NCBI GenBank assembly: GCA_035296325.1
Contig: DATHBD010000043.1
Coordinates: forward strand, 1-51,185
Length of the DNA: 51,185 nucleotides
Direction: 5' to 3'
Origin: DATHBD01 sp035296325
GTDB taxonomy: Bacteria > Actinomycetota > Actinomycetes > Mycobacteriales > Micromonosporaceae
The translations under genes and the position numbers were made by a program. Below the pieces are notes generated by a model. It was not told the DNA's origin, ran no database searches, and saw nothing but the letters and a program-made list of their open reading frames with translations. This document shows positions 7,563 to 17,099 of the stretch, in pieces. The stretch's first letter is position 1. Every line of letters begins with the position of its first letter.

Positions 7563-8807
7563 GGCCGGGCTGGCGCGCGTGGGGTCGGCGCCGCCGCTGG
7601 TACGCCGGGGTCGACCGTGCCCGTCGTACCAGTCGAGCAGGAGCAGGGTGGCGTCGTCGGTCAGGGTCGGGCCGGCCACCTTGAGTAGCGCGTCGGCGAG
7701 GGCGCGGACGGCCTCGCGCGGGTGCAGGTCGCTGATGGAGCGCAGCTCGGTGTGCAGGTCGAGGGCGGCGGCGTTGCGTTCCCGCACGCCGTCGGTGAGG
7801 ACGACCAGGCGGTCGCCTGGCTGGAGCGTTACCTGCCCGGCGCGGTAGTCGGCCTCGGCGAACATCCCCAGTGGGAGGTTTCGGGGCAGTTCCAGCGCCC
7901 GCGTGTCGCCGCCGCGCACGAGCAGCGGCGGCACGTGCCCGGCGTTGAGCAGCAAACACATCCCGGTGCGCAGGTCCAGCCGGCCCAGCACCGCCGTCAG
8001 GTAGCCGCCCCGCGCGTCGGCGTGCTCGGCCAATGCGGTGTTGGTGACGGCGGCCTGCTCCACCAGGTCGGCTCCGCGACGGCGGCTGTTGCGCAGGCTG
8101 CCGACACCGAGCGTGGCGGTCAGGGCGCTGGCCACGCCGTGGCCCATCGCGTCGGTGATGCTGAAGTGCAGGACGTCGCGGCCCAGGCTGTAGTCGAAGG
8201 TGTCGCCGCCGACGCTGGCGGCTGGTTCGAGCCAGCCGGACAGGGTGAAGGTGCCGGCCTCGCAGGTGAACGAGGCCGGCAGCAGGCGCCGCTGGATTTC
8301 CGCTGACAAGGTGAACTGCGTGGTGCGCTGGCCCCACTCGAACAGATCGGTGTGCCGCCGGTTCGCGATCACCACGAACGCCAGCGCGTGCGCGGTGCGG
8401 GCGATTTCCTGCAGAATGCGCGGGTCCGGCTCGGCCGGTAGGGCCATCTCGAGCAGACCGATCACCTCGCCGCGGTCGGTCACCGGCGCCAACACGGTCC
8501 AACCGTCGGCCTGCGCCAACACCTGCACCTCCTGGGTACGCAGCGCCTGTTCGGCGGGCCCGCCGTCGAACGGCAGCACGGTGGCGACCTCGCCACCGTC
8601 GCGACGGCCCGCACCGGTGGTGTGCAGCACCTCGTGGGCCAGCCGGACCAGCGCCCGACCGCTGAGGTCCGCGATCAGAAACGACACGGTATGCGCACCC
8701 AGGGCCACGCCGAGTTCGCGGGTGACCGCCTCGACGGCGTCAACCGGTGAGGCGTTCTCCGCGGCGGCCAACATGCCGGCCAGGGCGCTGTGGTCGCTGT
8801 GATCCAC
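7551..8807 (-). CDS. GAF-SpoIIE PP2C-type serine phosphatase (copy 2)
   Basis: The 418-residue protein matches copy 1 nearly throughout: the GAF-like sensor half, the EIQRRLLPASFTCEAG linker, GGDTFDYS, ITDAMGHGVAS, NAGHVPPLL and VVLTDGVRER. All metal-binding aspartates are kept. The most variable stretches are in the sensor half and around residues 260-275, where signal specificity may differ. It is convergent with STAS copy 2. The region upstream still resembles that of copy 1 (a shared gcatacgag stretch near the start), but the small membrane gene there is decayed. Confidence 0.93.
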   Translation of the reverse strand: MDHSDHSALAGMLAAAENASPVDAVEAVTRELGVALGAHTVSFLIADLSGRALVRLAHEVLHTTGAGRRDGGEVATVLPFDGGPAEQALRTQEVQVLAQADGWTVLAPVTDRGEVIGLLEMALPAEPDPRILQEIARTAHALAFVVIANRRHTDLFEWGQRTTQFTLSAEIQRRLLPASFTCEAGTFTLSGWLEPAASVGGDTFDYSLGRDVLHFSITDAMGHGVASALTATLGVGSLRNSRRRGADLVEQAAVTNTALAEHADARGGYLTAVLGRLDLRTGMCLLLNAGHVPPLLVRGGDTRALELPRNLPLGMFAEADYRAGQVTLQPGDRLVVLTDGVRERNAAALDLHTELRSISDLHPREAVRALADALLKVAGPTLTDDATLLLLDWYDGHGRPRRTSGGADPTRASPALPG

Positions 8808-9143
8808 CCTTGGAGCATACGAGACATTCGATCAACGCGCCCAACACCGCGAGTCGGGGAACTGGACCACGAGCAATGCTGGCAATGATCAGGACGGTTG
8901 GTATGCCGGGCAACCCGTCCCGCGAACGGTTCCGCGCCACCGTGACGTTGTGCCTGCCGTCGCACGGCTCTTGGCGCGGTCGATTTGTCATAGCCACTGT
9001 TGGTAACGGGACTGGGGGGCGATGTGGGCACTGCAATGACCTCGGTCACCCGCGGGCAGCACCGGTTTGATCGAGGATTTGCGGGTACAGCGTGACCTCG
9101 CTGGCGGGGACCGAGAGCTGGCGCCGGCTGAAGGGACTTCCAG
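8808..9143. other. Gap holding a decayed copy of the small membrane-protein gene
   Basis: Bases 8919-8958 match 6297-6336 (a 19-base identical core, cccgcgaacggttccgcgc). They encode VARNRSR on the minus strand, the start of the gene at 6046-6348. The rest of that gene is missing. Relative to copy 1, about 400 bp have been lost between the phosphatase start and this remnant. The remainder is the leader of the glycosyltransferase gene. No other gene is seen. Confidence 0.55.
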
Positions 9144-10307
9144 ATGACCACGATGCTGCCCGCGAGCGCATCAATTTCGAGAGCGTCGGTGTCGGAGCCT
9201 GACCTTGTGGTCCTTTCCCACCTGCGGTGGGACTGGGTGTGGCAACGCCCGCAGCACCTGATCTCGCGGTTGGCGCCCGGTCGGCGGACGTGGTTCGTCG
9301 AGCAGCCGATGCCAGCCGACGTATCGGCCCCGACGCTGCGGCATGCTGACGCCGGCCCGGTGCGCCGGGTGTGGCTCGAGGTGCCTGCCGATGGCACGGA
9401 GTTCGAGTTCGCGTCGTCCAACAGCGTCGATTACCCTGAGCTGCTCATCAGGCTGCTCGGTGACGCTGCGGTGGGTAGCGATGTCTGGGTGTACGGCCCG
9501 TCCGCCCTACCGATGGCGGAGGCATTGCGGCCGCGGCTGCTGGTATACGACATGATGGATGACGTCAGCGCGTTCGCGTTCGGTGGCGACGCGATGGCGC
9601 AGATGCAACGTCGTGCCCTGCGGCGCGCGGATGTTGTCTTCACCGGTGGTCGGTCGTTGTACCGCACGGCTTGTGGCGTGCGCGGCGCGGATGGCACGCA
9701 CCTGTTCCCCAGCGGTGTGGAGACCGATCACTATGCCCGGACCCGTGCCCTGCGCCAGCCGCGGGAGCGACCCGTCGCCGGGTACGTCGGTGTGCTGGAC
9801 GAGCGCCTCGACCTGGACCTGATCGCGGACCTGGCGGCGAAGCTCGACGACTGGGACATCCAACTCGTCGGGCCGGTCACGAAGATCGATCCGGCCGATC
9901 TGCCCCAGGCGCCGAACCTGTTCTACCCCGGCATGCAGCCCTACGAGCGGTTGCCGCACGTGATGGCGCAGTTCGACGTGGCCCTGATGCCGTTCGCGTT
10001 GAACGACGCGACGCGTTCGATCAGCCCGACCAAGACGCTTGAGTATCTGGCGGCAGGGTTGCCGGTGGTCTCCACTCGGGTGCCCGACGTGGTTGCCGAT
10101 TGGGGCGACGTTGTCCGGTTCGGCGACGACGGCGCTCAGTTCGCGCTCGCGTGCACCGCCGCGCGAGACGACTGCCAGTCAACGCGCGACGAACAGGTGG
10201 CTCCGCGGGCTCGGCGACACGAGTGGGACTCGATCGCCGGCCAGATGCGGGCGCTGATGAACGCGGCACTGCAGCGTGAAGGTCAGGCCGCCGACCGGTT
10301 GGCGTGA
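9144..10307 (+). CDS. Glycosyltransferase family 1/4-like protein
   Basis: The 387-residue protein has an N-terminal strand and motif DLVVLSHLRWDWVWQRPQH, which is typical of actinobacterial GT4-like glycosyltransferases. It is followed by LLVYDMMDDVSAF, ADVVFTGGRSLY, and a C-terminal domain with VAGYVGVLDERLDLDLI, LVGPV, FYPGMQPYERLPHVMAQFDVALMPF and ISPTKTLEYLAAGLPVVST. The conserved E in KTLEYLAAG is the usual nucleotide-binding residue. Start ATG at 9144. It acts in the cytosol on an unknown sugar acceptor, perhaps a cell-surface polymer. No obvious partner is next to it. Confidence 0.88.
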   Translation: MTTMLPASASISRASVSEPDLVVLSHLRWDWVWQRPQHLISRLAPGRRTWFVEQPMPADVSAPTLRHADAGPVRRVWLEVPADGTEFEFASSNSVDYPELLIRLLGDAAVGSDVWVYGPSALPMAEALRPRLLVYDMMDDVSAFAFGGDAMAQMQRRALRRADVVFTGGRSLYRTACGVRGADGTHLFPSGVETDHYARTRALRQPRERPVAGYVGVLDERLDLDLIADLAAKLDDWDIQLVGPVTKIDPADLPQAPNLFYPGMQPYERLPHVMAQFDVALMPFALNDATRSISPTKTLEYLAAGLPVVSTRVPDVVADWGDVVRFGDDGAQFALACTAARDDCQSTRDEQVAPRARRHEWDSIAGQMRALMNAALQREGQAADRLA

Positions 10308-10696
10308 CCCGGCGTTGAGGCCGTCACGCCGACGCTCCAAGCCTCGCCGGCCCCCTCGGGCCGCCGGTAGCGAGCCGGTCCGGCTTCGCCGTGCCGCTCG
10401 CACGCAGTCCAGATGGGCGGTGCCGCCGCTCCTCGTTGTCGGCGAGCTGTTGTTTCGAGCGCTACACCGGCTCCCGCCGAAGCGTGGCCAGGGGAAAGGC
10501 CGATGCCGAAGCTATGGCGTCACTGTGCGCGCGGGAGTAAGGTAAGGCTCTGTCATCGGCGCGCACTGTGTGCCGACGAGCCAGCGTCTCGAAGTGGCGT
10601 GGGTCCCGGATCCTCCGTTCGGAGGTTCGTGCAGCGACCCGCACACTCCAACGCGTTCCTGATGCGGTGGAGGTGCCAACCCGCAGGGAGCCGGGC
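10308..10696. other. Gap upstream of GAF-ANTAR gene
   Basis: No convincing gene is seen in 389 bp. A CCTCCG-TT-CGGAGG palindrome at 10612-10625 lies about 75 bp before the downstream start and could be an operator. The open frames here are low-complexity. Confidence 0.45.
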
Positions 10697-11413
10697 ATGA
10701 CGGCACAAGACCGGATGGATCCCACTGAAGCGTTCGCGGAGCTGGGCCGGATCAAGCTCGCCGACACCGATCTGGACGGCGTGCTGGGCCGTATCGCCGA
10801 GCTCGCCAAGCGGAGCCTGCCCGGGGCCCGGGAGGTGTCGGTCACGCTGGTAGGTGGCAAGGGCGCGCGCACCGCGGCGTACACCGGGAACCTCGCTCTG
10901 GTGTTGGATGAATGGCAGTACGAGGGTGGTCACGGCCCGTGCCTGGAGGCCGCGGCGACCACGGCTACGCTGCCAATCAGCGACATGACCGCCGAGGACC
11001 GCTGGTCGGACTGGACGAGGCGGGCCGCTGACGCCGGGGCGCGCAGTTCCCTGTCGGTCGGGCTGCCCGTGCACGAGGCGGTGACCGGTGCGCTGAACAT
11101 CTACTCAACGGAGCCGAACGCCTTCGACGAGCCCACGATCGTCTTGGCGCAGACCTTCGCCGGGTACGCCGCCGTCGCTCTGGCCAACGCGCACCTCTAC
11201 GACGCCACGGCGACACTGGCCAAACACATGCAGGCCGCGATGGACAGCCGCGCCGTCATCGAGCAGGCCAAAGGCATCGTAATGAGCCAACGGCACTGCA
11301 CCGCTGACGAGGCGTTCCGATTCCTCACCAGGGCCTCGCAGGACACCAACCGCAAACTGCGCGACGTCGCCGCCGAACTGGTCAACGGGGTCCAGACGCC
11401 ACCGGGACAGTAA
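10697..11413 (+). CDS. GAF-ANTAR domain regulator
   Basis: The 238-residue protein starts at ATG 10697 after agggag. Residues about 15-160 form a GAF domain (DLDGVLGRIAELAKRSLPGA, VSVTLVGGKGARTAAYTG, GHGPCLEAA, SSLSVGLPVHEAVTGALNIYS). Residues about 175-232 form an ANTAR domain (LAKHMQAAMDSRAVIEQAKG, IVMSQRHCTADEAFRFLTRA, LRDVAAELV). ANTAR proteins bind RNA hairpins and antiterminate transcription. With the PP2C and STAS genes it belongs to the stress/signal set of this segment. Before the inversion it would have lain next to the transposase on the opposite strand. Confidence 0.92.
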   Translation: MTAQDRMDPTEAFAELGRIKLADTDLDGVLGRIAELAKRSLPGAREVSVTLVGGKGARTAAYTGNLALVLDEWQYEGGHGPCLEAAATTATLPISDMTAEDRWSDWTRRAADAGARSSLSVGLPVHEAVTGALNIYSTEPNAFDEPTIVLAQTFAGYAAVALANAHLYDATATLAKHMQAAMDSRAVIEQAKGIVMSQRHCTADEAFRFLTRASQDTNRKLRDVAAELVNGVQTPPGQ

Positions 11414-11624
11414 CGCGCCGGCACACTCCGATGGCCTGATCCCAGCGATGCGGCGACCAGCCCTACGTGCTCAACCGTGACGCCGCAGTACGCCGTCACG
11501 CCCGCAGCTTCCTCACCTGGGGCATCGGGAGGGACTATCTCGCTAACGCTGTGGGACTGTAAGAAGAACGGCCCTGTCTCGCATTCGGTGGTGACGGAGA
11601 GTCATAGGGGTCGTTGACACTCAT

Positions 11625-12570
11625 GTGAGGGATGTCAACGAGCTCGTGCAGACGGTGTTTTCGGGTCTTTCCCCGCTGGTCATCGAGGATGTAGCCGACG
11701 AGGGCGAGCGGATCGTGGTTCGGGCGCGGACTCCGCAGGGCATCGCGGTCTGTCCGGTGTGCGGGGCGGCGTCGGGGCGGGTGCACGGATTTCACCTGCG
11801 GACGGTGGCCGACGTGCCGGTTGACGGGCGGCGGGTAGTGGTCCGTGTGCGGGTGCGGCGCTTGGTGTGTCCCACGCGCGGCTGCCGGCAGACCTTCCGT
11901 GAGTAGATGCCCGGGGTGCTGGAGCGTTACCAGCGACGCACGGCCCGCCTGTCCCGGCAAGTCAAGGCTGTGGTGAAGGAGTTAGCGGGCCGGGCGGGGG
12001 CACGTTTGCTGGCGATGCTCGCGGTAGGACTGTCTCGCCACACGGCCCTGCGCGCCCTGCTGCGCATCCCGTTGCCTACTGGGCGGACACCGCGTGTGAT
12101 CGGCGTTGACGATTTTGCTCTGCGCCGGCGGCATCGCTATGCGACCGTGGTCATCGACGCCGAGACACACGAGCGGATCGACGTGCTGCCCGACCGCACC
12201 GCCGACACGCTGGAAGCTTGGCTGCGCGAGCATCCGGGCGTCGAGGTCGTGTGCCGTGACGGCTCAGCTACCTATGCTGAGGCCATCCGCCGCGCCCTGC
12301 CGGACGCGGCGCAGGTGGCGGACAGGTGGCACCTGTGGCACAACCTGTGCGAAGCCGCGCTGAGCGAGGTGAAGGCACACAGCACCTGCTGGGCCGCCGT
12401 GCTCGACGCGCCGCTGTATGACGGGCCCCGCGCGCAGACGACCCAGCAACGCTGGCACCAGGTCCACAGTCTGCTCGACCAGGGCGTGGGCCTGCTGGAG
12501 TGCGCCCGCCGCCTGCAGCTGGCCCTGAACACCGTCAAACGCTACGCGCGAGCCGACCGGCCCGAGCGGA
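11625..12570 (+). pseudogene. ISL3-family transposase, N-terminal and catalytic part, with in-frame TAG
   Basis: The first frame (GTG 11625) gives the zinc-ribbon N-terminus: CPVCGAASGRVHGFH, then a CPTRGCRQTFRE end. TAG at 11904-11906 interrupts it, and the frame resumes at once with MPGVLERYQRRTARL. The ISL3 catalytic region follows (VIGVDDFALRRRHRYATVVID, VVCRDGSATYAEAIR, ADRWHLWHNL). The stop replaces what is usually a glutamine. The match ends at RADRPER (12569), and the following codons are antisense to the radical SAM gene. The continuation MLRVPKY lies on the minus strand at 1674. The element is doubly broken: by nonsense and by the inversion breakpoint. Confidence 0.88.
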
Positions 12571-13444
12571 CGTTGCCGGCGATGAAGTCGTCGTAGTGGG
12601 GCGCGGCAACGCCGAGGAGTTCCGGTGACAGCAGCACCGTTTGACCGTTGAAGCCGACGGTCGGCATCGGATCGACCGGCGCAGCCGTGGCCTGACCTGC
12701 GCGCACGCTGCTGAGATAGTTGGCCAGTCGGTCGAATTCACGGATCGGGAGCGAGTCGCCTGCCGCGCGCCGACCGATCAGCCGTCGCCAGAGCCGGTAT
12801 GCCCCGTCCTCGTCAACGAGGCGGCGCTGGCCACCTTCCTGTTCCTCGATGTTGAAGCCGACCGAGGCGCAGCCGAGCCCGGCGAAGAATGCCAGGAGCT
12901 CGTCCACCCGTTCGATGGTTTCCGGTGTGACGACGCAGATGACGCTGAACGGGATGCCGGCCTCGTTGAGGCGCCGCACTCCGCGCAGTGTTCGGGCGTG
13001 GGTGTCGTGGCCGGCCCGGTCGACGCGGTGCCGGTTCGCCCACGCCGGGCCGTCGACACTGACCCCGACCTGGAACTGGTAGGCGGCCAGCAGGTCACAC
13101 CAGCGTTCGTCGAGCAGGGTCGCGTTGGTCTGGATGGCGTGGCGGACCCGCCCAGCGGCGCGGAGCGGCTCGAACGGCGCGAGCAGCGCCCGGAAGTGGT
13201 CGGGCGGTGTCGCGGTCGGCTCGCCGCCGTGCCAGACGACGTCGACGGGGTGCTCGCTGTGCTGCGCGGCGATGGAGGCGGCGCAGGCGGCTGCGACCGC
13301 GGTGGACATGAGGCGCTGCTGGTTGCGGTCGGGCAGGTAGCAGTAGGCGCAGTCCAGATTGCACAACGTTGTCGGTTGCATCACCAGCGTGTGGAACGTG
13401 CTGGCAACCCCGGCTGAGACGGCTGACGCGGACGGGATGCCCAT
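12542..13444 (-). pseudogene. amcB: N-terminal part of an AmcB/GrrM-type radical SAM cyclophane maturase, truncated
   Basis: Start ATG at 13444 (MGIPSASAVSAGV), preceded by ctggagt. The radical SAM cluster motif is TTLCNLDCAYCYLPDRNQQ (CxxxCxxC). WHGGEPTATP and IQTNATLLDERW follow, typical SAM-binding and TIM-barrel motifs, then VGVSVDGPAWANRHRVDRAG. The reading frame ends PHYDDFIAGNV and then RSGRSARA, which is antisense ISL3 sequence. The authentic sequence stops at about 12568. In GrrM-type enzymes the DFxxGNVL segment leads straight into the SPASM-like region, and that region sits at 1674-1927 on the plus strand. The joined enzyme would be about 375 residues. The truncated product would lack the auxiliary cluster cysteines and is unlikely to work. 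Confidence 0.88.
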
Positions 13445-13620
13445 GACCTTGACTCCAGTGCTGGCAGTGGCGTTGGACTCCATGAACGCCCAGGACCGGG
13501 CGGCGCGGGAAGGTGTTGTGCCGACGGCGGCAACGGCTGTGCAGCCCCCGACAATCGCTCTTCGTGTCGCGCACACTTCAACCGGTGACCGTCACGGCGA
13601 GGGCGGGGCAGGAGGGTACG

Positions 13621-15006
13621 ATGGAGGCAGGCGTGTTCCTGACCTCCGCAGCCGTGCGGGACGCGGTCGCCCGTGACGACCCGGGCACCGTGATTCGCCT
13701 CGTCCGCCGGGCCGCTGACCTCAACCAGACCGAACTCGGTCGGCGTTGCGGGTACTCCGCCTCGACCATCTCCCGCATCGAGCGGGGCCTGCCGCCCATT
13801 TACGACATCGACGTGCGCCGCCGCATCGGCCGCGCGCTGCACATTCCGCCGCCGTACCTCGGCCTGGCCCCCGCCCAACGCGATGCCCACCCCGACCACA
13901 TACCGCGCGTGGTGCACGCCCAGCAGCGCGCCGCAACGGTTATGGTCAACCGGACATCAGCCGCTGAAGGAGATGACCCGGTGCGCCGACGGGAACTGCT
14001 GAACGGCATGGCCGCTGCCGCCGCAGCAGTGTCCACCGGAGCATGGCCCACGCCGGCCCACGCCGGCGCCGGCTCGCTCGATGATCTCCTCACGGCGAGA
14101 GGCAGGACGCCGCACCAGCCACGGCCGCCGCGCTCGGTGCGGCGTTGGCCAGCGCACACCGCGCCTTCAACACCTGCCAGTACGCCGACCTGACCGCACG
14201 CCTGCCGCACCTTACTCGCGGTCGCGACCGCCAGCCGCACCAACGCCGCCGCCGGGGAGGAACGCGAGGCCGTCACGGCGATCCTCGCCGCCACCTACCA
14301 ACTCGCCTCCGAGCTGTGCATCAAACTCAACAGCGACGCGATCGGCTGGGTCCTCGCCGACCGGGCCCTGACCGCCGCGTAGGACAGTGGCCGGCCGGCG
14401 GTGATCGGAGACAGCACCCGGTCCGTGGCCATCGCCATGCGCCGCGCCGGCCACCACCACGGCGCCATCGGCCTGCTCACCAACACCGCCAGTGGCCTTG
14501 ACCTGCGCCACCGGCCGCCGAACAGCGTCCTAGCCACGTACGGCTCACTGTTGTGCACCGCCGCGTACAGCAGCGCCCAGCAAGGCAACCGCCGGCAGGC
14601 GATCGAGCTGATCGACGAAGCCGCCGAGGCCGCGGCGGGTCTCACGGCGCCGTACCTCACCGGCCAGACCGCGTTCAGCCCGACCAACGTCGCCATGTAT
14701 AAGATCACCATCTTCACGGTGCTCGGCGACTCCGCCACCGCCCTACGCCACGCCCAAACCGTCGAGCCTGCGTTGCTACCCACCCCAGAGCGGCACGCCC
14801 GCTACTACATCGACACTGCCCGCGCGTGGGACCACCACGGCCGACCCGACAAGGCACACCAGGCCCTCTGCGCGGCCGAACGCCACGCGCCCCAAGAACT
14901 CCGCCGCCCATCGGTGCACAACCTAATCTCCACCCTGCTCTACGCCTCCACACCCGCCCCACCCGGCCTTCGCGACCTGGCCCAACGGGTTGGGGCGATG
15001 CGCTGA
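13621..15006 (+). pseudogene. XRE-family regulator with C-terminal TPR-like region, broken
   Basis: The frame from ATG 13621 encodes an XRE helix-turn-helix (residues about 20-80; LNQTELGRRCGYSASTISRI) and a linker with a twin-Ala stretch. At about 14095 the coding signal moves to another frame (QDAAPATAAALGAALASAHR, FNTCQYADLTARLPHL). Near 14210 it returns to the first frame. TAG at 14380-14382 then interrupts it, before DSGRPAVIGDSTRSVA and a TPR-like end (AIELIDEAAEAAAG, ALRHAQTVEPALLPTPERHA). The intact form is a common actinomycete regulator of about 450 residues. It is divergent from the maturase gene and may once have controlled it. Two compensating shifts plus a stop make it a likely pseudogene, or sequencing error. 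Confidence 0.75.
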
Positions 15007-15055
15007 GACTTTCGCCCGCTCATGCCGATGCTGGTGAGTCATCAAAGGATTCTTC

Positions 15056-16171
15056 CTATTCCGCAGTGCTGGCTTCTTCCGTTGTTGAGGAACTTTGCCC
15101 CGGGAGCATCTTGGCGATCTCTACCAGGGTTTTGCCGACATACGGCGCCAGGTCGCTTGCTGCGACTCCCGCCGGAACGAAACCGTCGACTACCCACCAT
15201 GCGGTTCCTTGGATTCCCTTTGGTTTGGATCCCCACGCCTGGACGTACACATGATTAGCGAGGCCCGTCGTACTGTAGTTACCATTATCTGCATCCCACG
15301 TCAGTGCCTTCGGGGTTTCGTTGCGTCAAGTTGCCATTCCCCGGCTCGCATCTTCATCAACCCACACAGCAATAGTTTCCCGAATAGGCGGCGTCGTGCC
15401 GTGACTCGGCTCCATTTTTAGTCTGATTCCAGCAGGAAGAATGCCCTCCTCGACGATTCGAGATACATTATTTTGGGCTCGTGTGCGCTCTTGGACGCGC
15501 TTGGCCACTGCATTCGTCTCCTCTCTAGCGGGCGCGAGAGTGAACTCCTCAGCCTGCGGGGTTGGGTAGACCTTGGTAAACCCAGCAACCAATTGTTCGT
15601 TCACGCGCCAAACGCTTACCTGGACGAGGTCAACGTCGAGGCCCATCTCTGAGAGCCACACGGAGGTATGCGTGACCTGCTTGGGGAACTCGCGCGCCAC
15701 CAGTACGAGGCGAGGTCAGCGGAGGATTTCCTGGTCGAGATCGCCGCCGACATGCTCCAGAATCCGCTCTCGACAAACCGCAATATCGATCTCATTGCCA
15801 CGCCTTTTATGGAAGACCCGATGCGCCTCGGCGAGAGTGTTCAGGTTGAACCGGGAAACGAGGGCGGCATAGGTTATGGCCTGCAAGTGCACGTCCCGCC
15901 CGGATGCGTCACGTTTAAGCTCTACCACCACTAAGCGGCCGGATCCATCAATCCCTAGGATGTCTAGTCGGTCATTCTCGGGTGTTCCATCGAGCTCTGA
16001 CTCCCACCGATCATACTCGGACTTCACAACAAATACGTCTTCCCCGAGAATATCGGGATGAGCAATGATCCATTCCTGCAGATGGTAACGCTCCGTGAGT
16101 TTAGCCGCCGGAAGGCTGGTAACCTTCGCCCGCTCTGCGGCACTACCATCAACAACGAACAAATGCTCCAC
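15056..16171 (-). pseudogene. PDDEXK-like nuclease gene with two in-frame TGA codons
   Basis: One frame on the minus strand runs from GTG 16171 (VEHLFVVDGSAAERAK; ggag 9 bp upstream) to the stop at 15056. It is broken only by TGA at 15716-15718 and TGA at 15326-15328, without any frameshift. Residues about 25-110 carry EWIIAHPDILGEDVFVV, NDRLDILGIDGSGRLVVVELKR and AITYAALVS. The D-(x)n-ExK core is of the PDDEXK/DUF91-NucS-like type. After the first TGA the frame continues PRLVLVAREFPKQVTHTSVW, SEMGLDVDLVQVSVW, which matches the usual second half of such proteins. The region is clearly more A/T-rich than its surroundings. It is 82 bp downstream of the PP2C gene on the same strand. Confidence 0.7.
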
Positions 16172-16253
16172 GATGCTTGCTCCGACTTTGAAGTCCAGCA
16201 GAAAGTAGGTGACTGCATCTCGCCGAGTTCGGCGTCTGTCAGGGTAGCGACCT

Positions 16254-17099
16254 TCAGGATTGACCTTCGACCGCGAATTCGACCACTGCGAGCGCCTTGT
16301 CGTCGTGCCGCTTACTGCGTGGCCAGCGGGCACCGTCCTTATCGGCGCTCTCCGCTGCATGCACAGCGTTAATTAGGTCAGCGGGCCGACGCCTCGCAAT
16401 TTTGATTGCGTCATGCCAGTCGCCGGGAACACCATAACGGTCTACGCCATTCCCCACACCGTCAGTCATTACCATTAATGCCGACAGTTTTGAAACATCC
16501 CACCGCCGACGGAGGGCATGCCTTGCCGCGCTCGGGTCGGCTTCTGCAATCCAGTAACCATGGGGTCTGTTTCGCGCCCGTCGTTGAGCGGCTACTAGGG
16601 TTTGCCATTCCTTCGAGCGCTCAATGCCAAATTGACCGGATCTGTGTTCACGAAACACGCGACGCTCCTCTACGGCCACAGATGCTAGCCGATCGTCACG
16701 GAGGTGGGAAACGCGAAGATCGTGAGTGGCCACAACGATGGGACTATCCCCGAGGATTAGGATGTCTAAGCTGTCGTCGTACCACCTCGCAATACTCACC
16801 GTCGTTGAGGGGCAAGCCCCAGGGGTCAATTGATGCATTCGCGCAGTCGTCGATATGGCGTCGGCCAACAGGTCAGTGAGGTCAACGTCGGGGGACGCGG
16901 AAAGGGCGGTGCACAAGGCGGTTCCAAGTTCCTCAGCAAGCCAGCCGCCGTCGTGCTTGACAGGCATGGGCTCTGATGCACCGTCCAACACGACGACGGC
17001 GGACGGAGCGAGGAATATACGGTCCTCCGTAGGTCGGTCGGGCGACCCTGGCCGCTCAGCCGTTCGGACCCGCGCTACTCGTGTAGACGAGGCGGACAT
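16254..17099 (-). CDS. PP2C-family protein phosphatase
   Basis: The 281-residue protein has the PP2C pattern: RPTEDRIFLAPSAVVVLDGASE at the N-terminus (the motif with the first metal aspartate), GACPSTTVSIARW, DILILGDSPIVVA, ALMVMTDGVGNGVDRYG, and RHDDKALAVVEF at the end. It is a stand-alone PP2C domain unlike the SpoIIE type at 4512 and 7551. It overlaps the 3' end of the HTH gene upstream by 25 bp, which implies translational coupling, and is followed by the nuclease-like gene. The substrate is unknown; no kinase is seen nearby. Confidence 0.82.
   Translation of the reverse strand: MSASSTRVARVRTAERPGSPDRPTEDRIFLAPSAVVVLDGASEPMPVKHDGGWLAEELGTALCTALSASPDVDLTDLLADAISTTARMHQLTPGACPSTTVSIARWYDDSLDILILGDSPIVVATHDLRVSHLRDDRLASVAVEERRVFREHRSGQFGIERSKEWQTLVAAQRRARNRPHGYWIAEADPSAARHALRRRWDVSKLSALMVMTDGVGNGVDRYGVPGDWHDAIKIARRRPADLINAVHAAESADKDGARWPRSKRHDDKALAVVEFAVEGQS

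Noticed and set aside
15326..15718. The TGA codons as selenocysteine
   Set aside because: No selenocysteine insertion element or selAB/selC genes are seen, and the flanking residues are not a redox motif; nonsense mutation is simpler.
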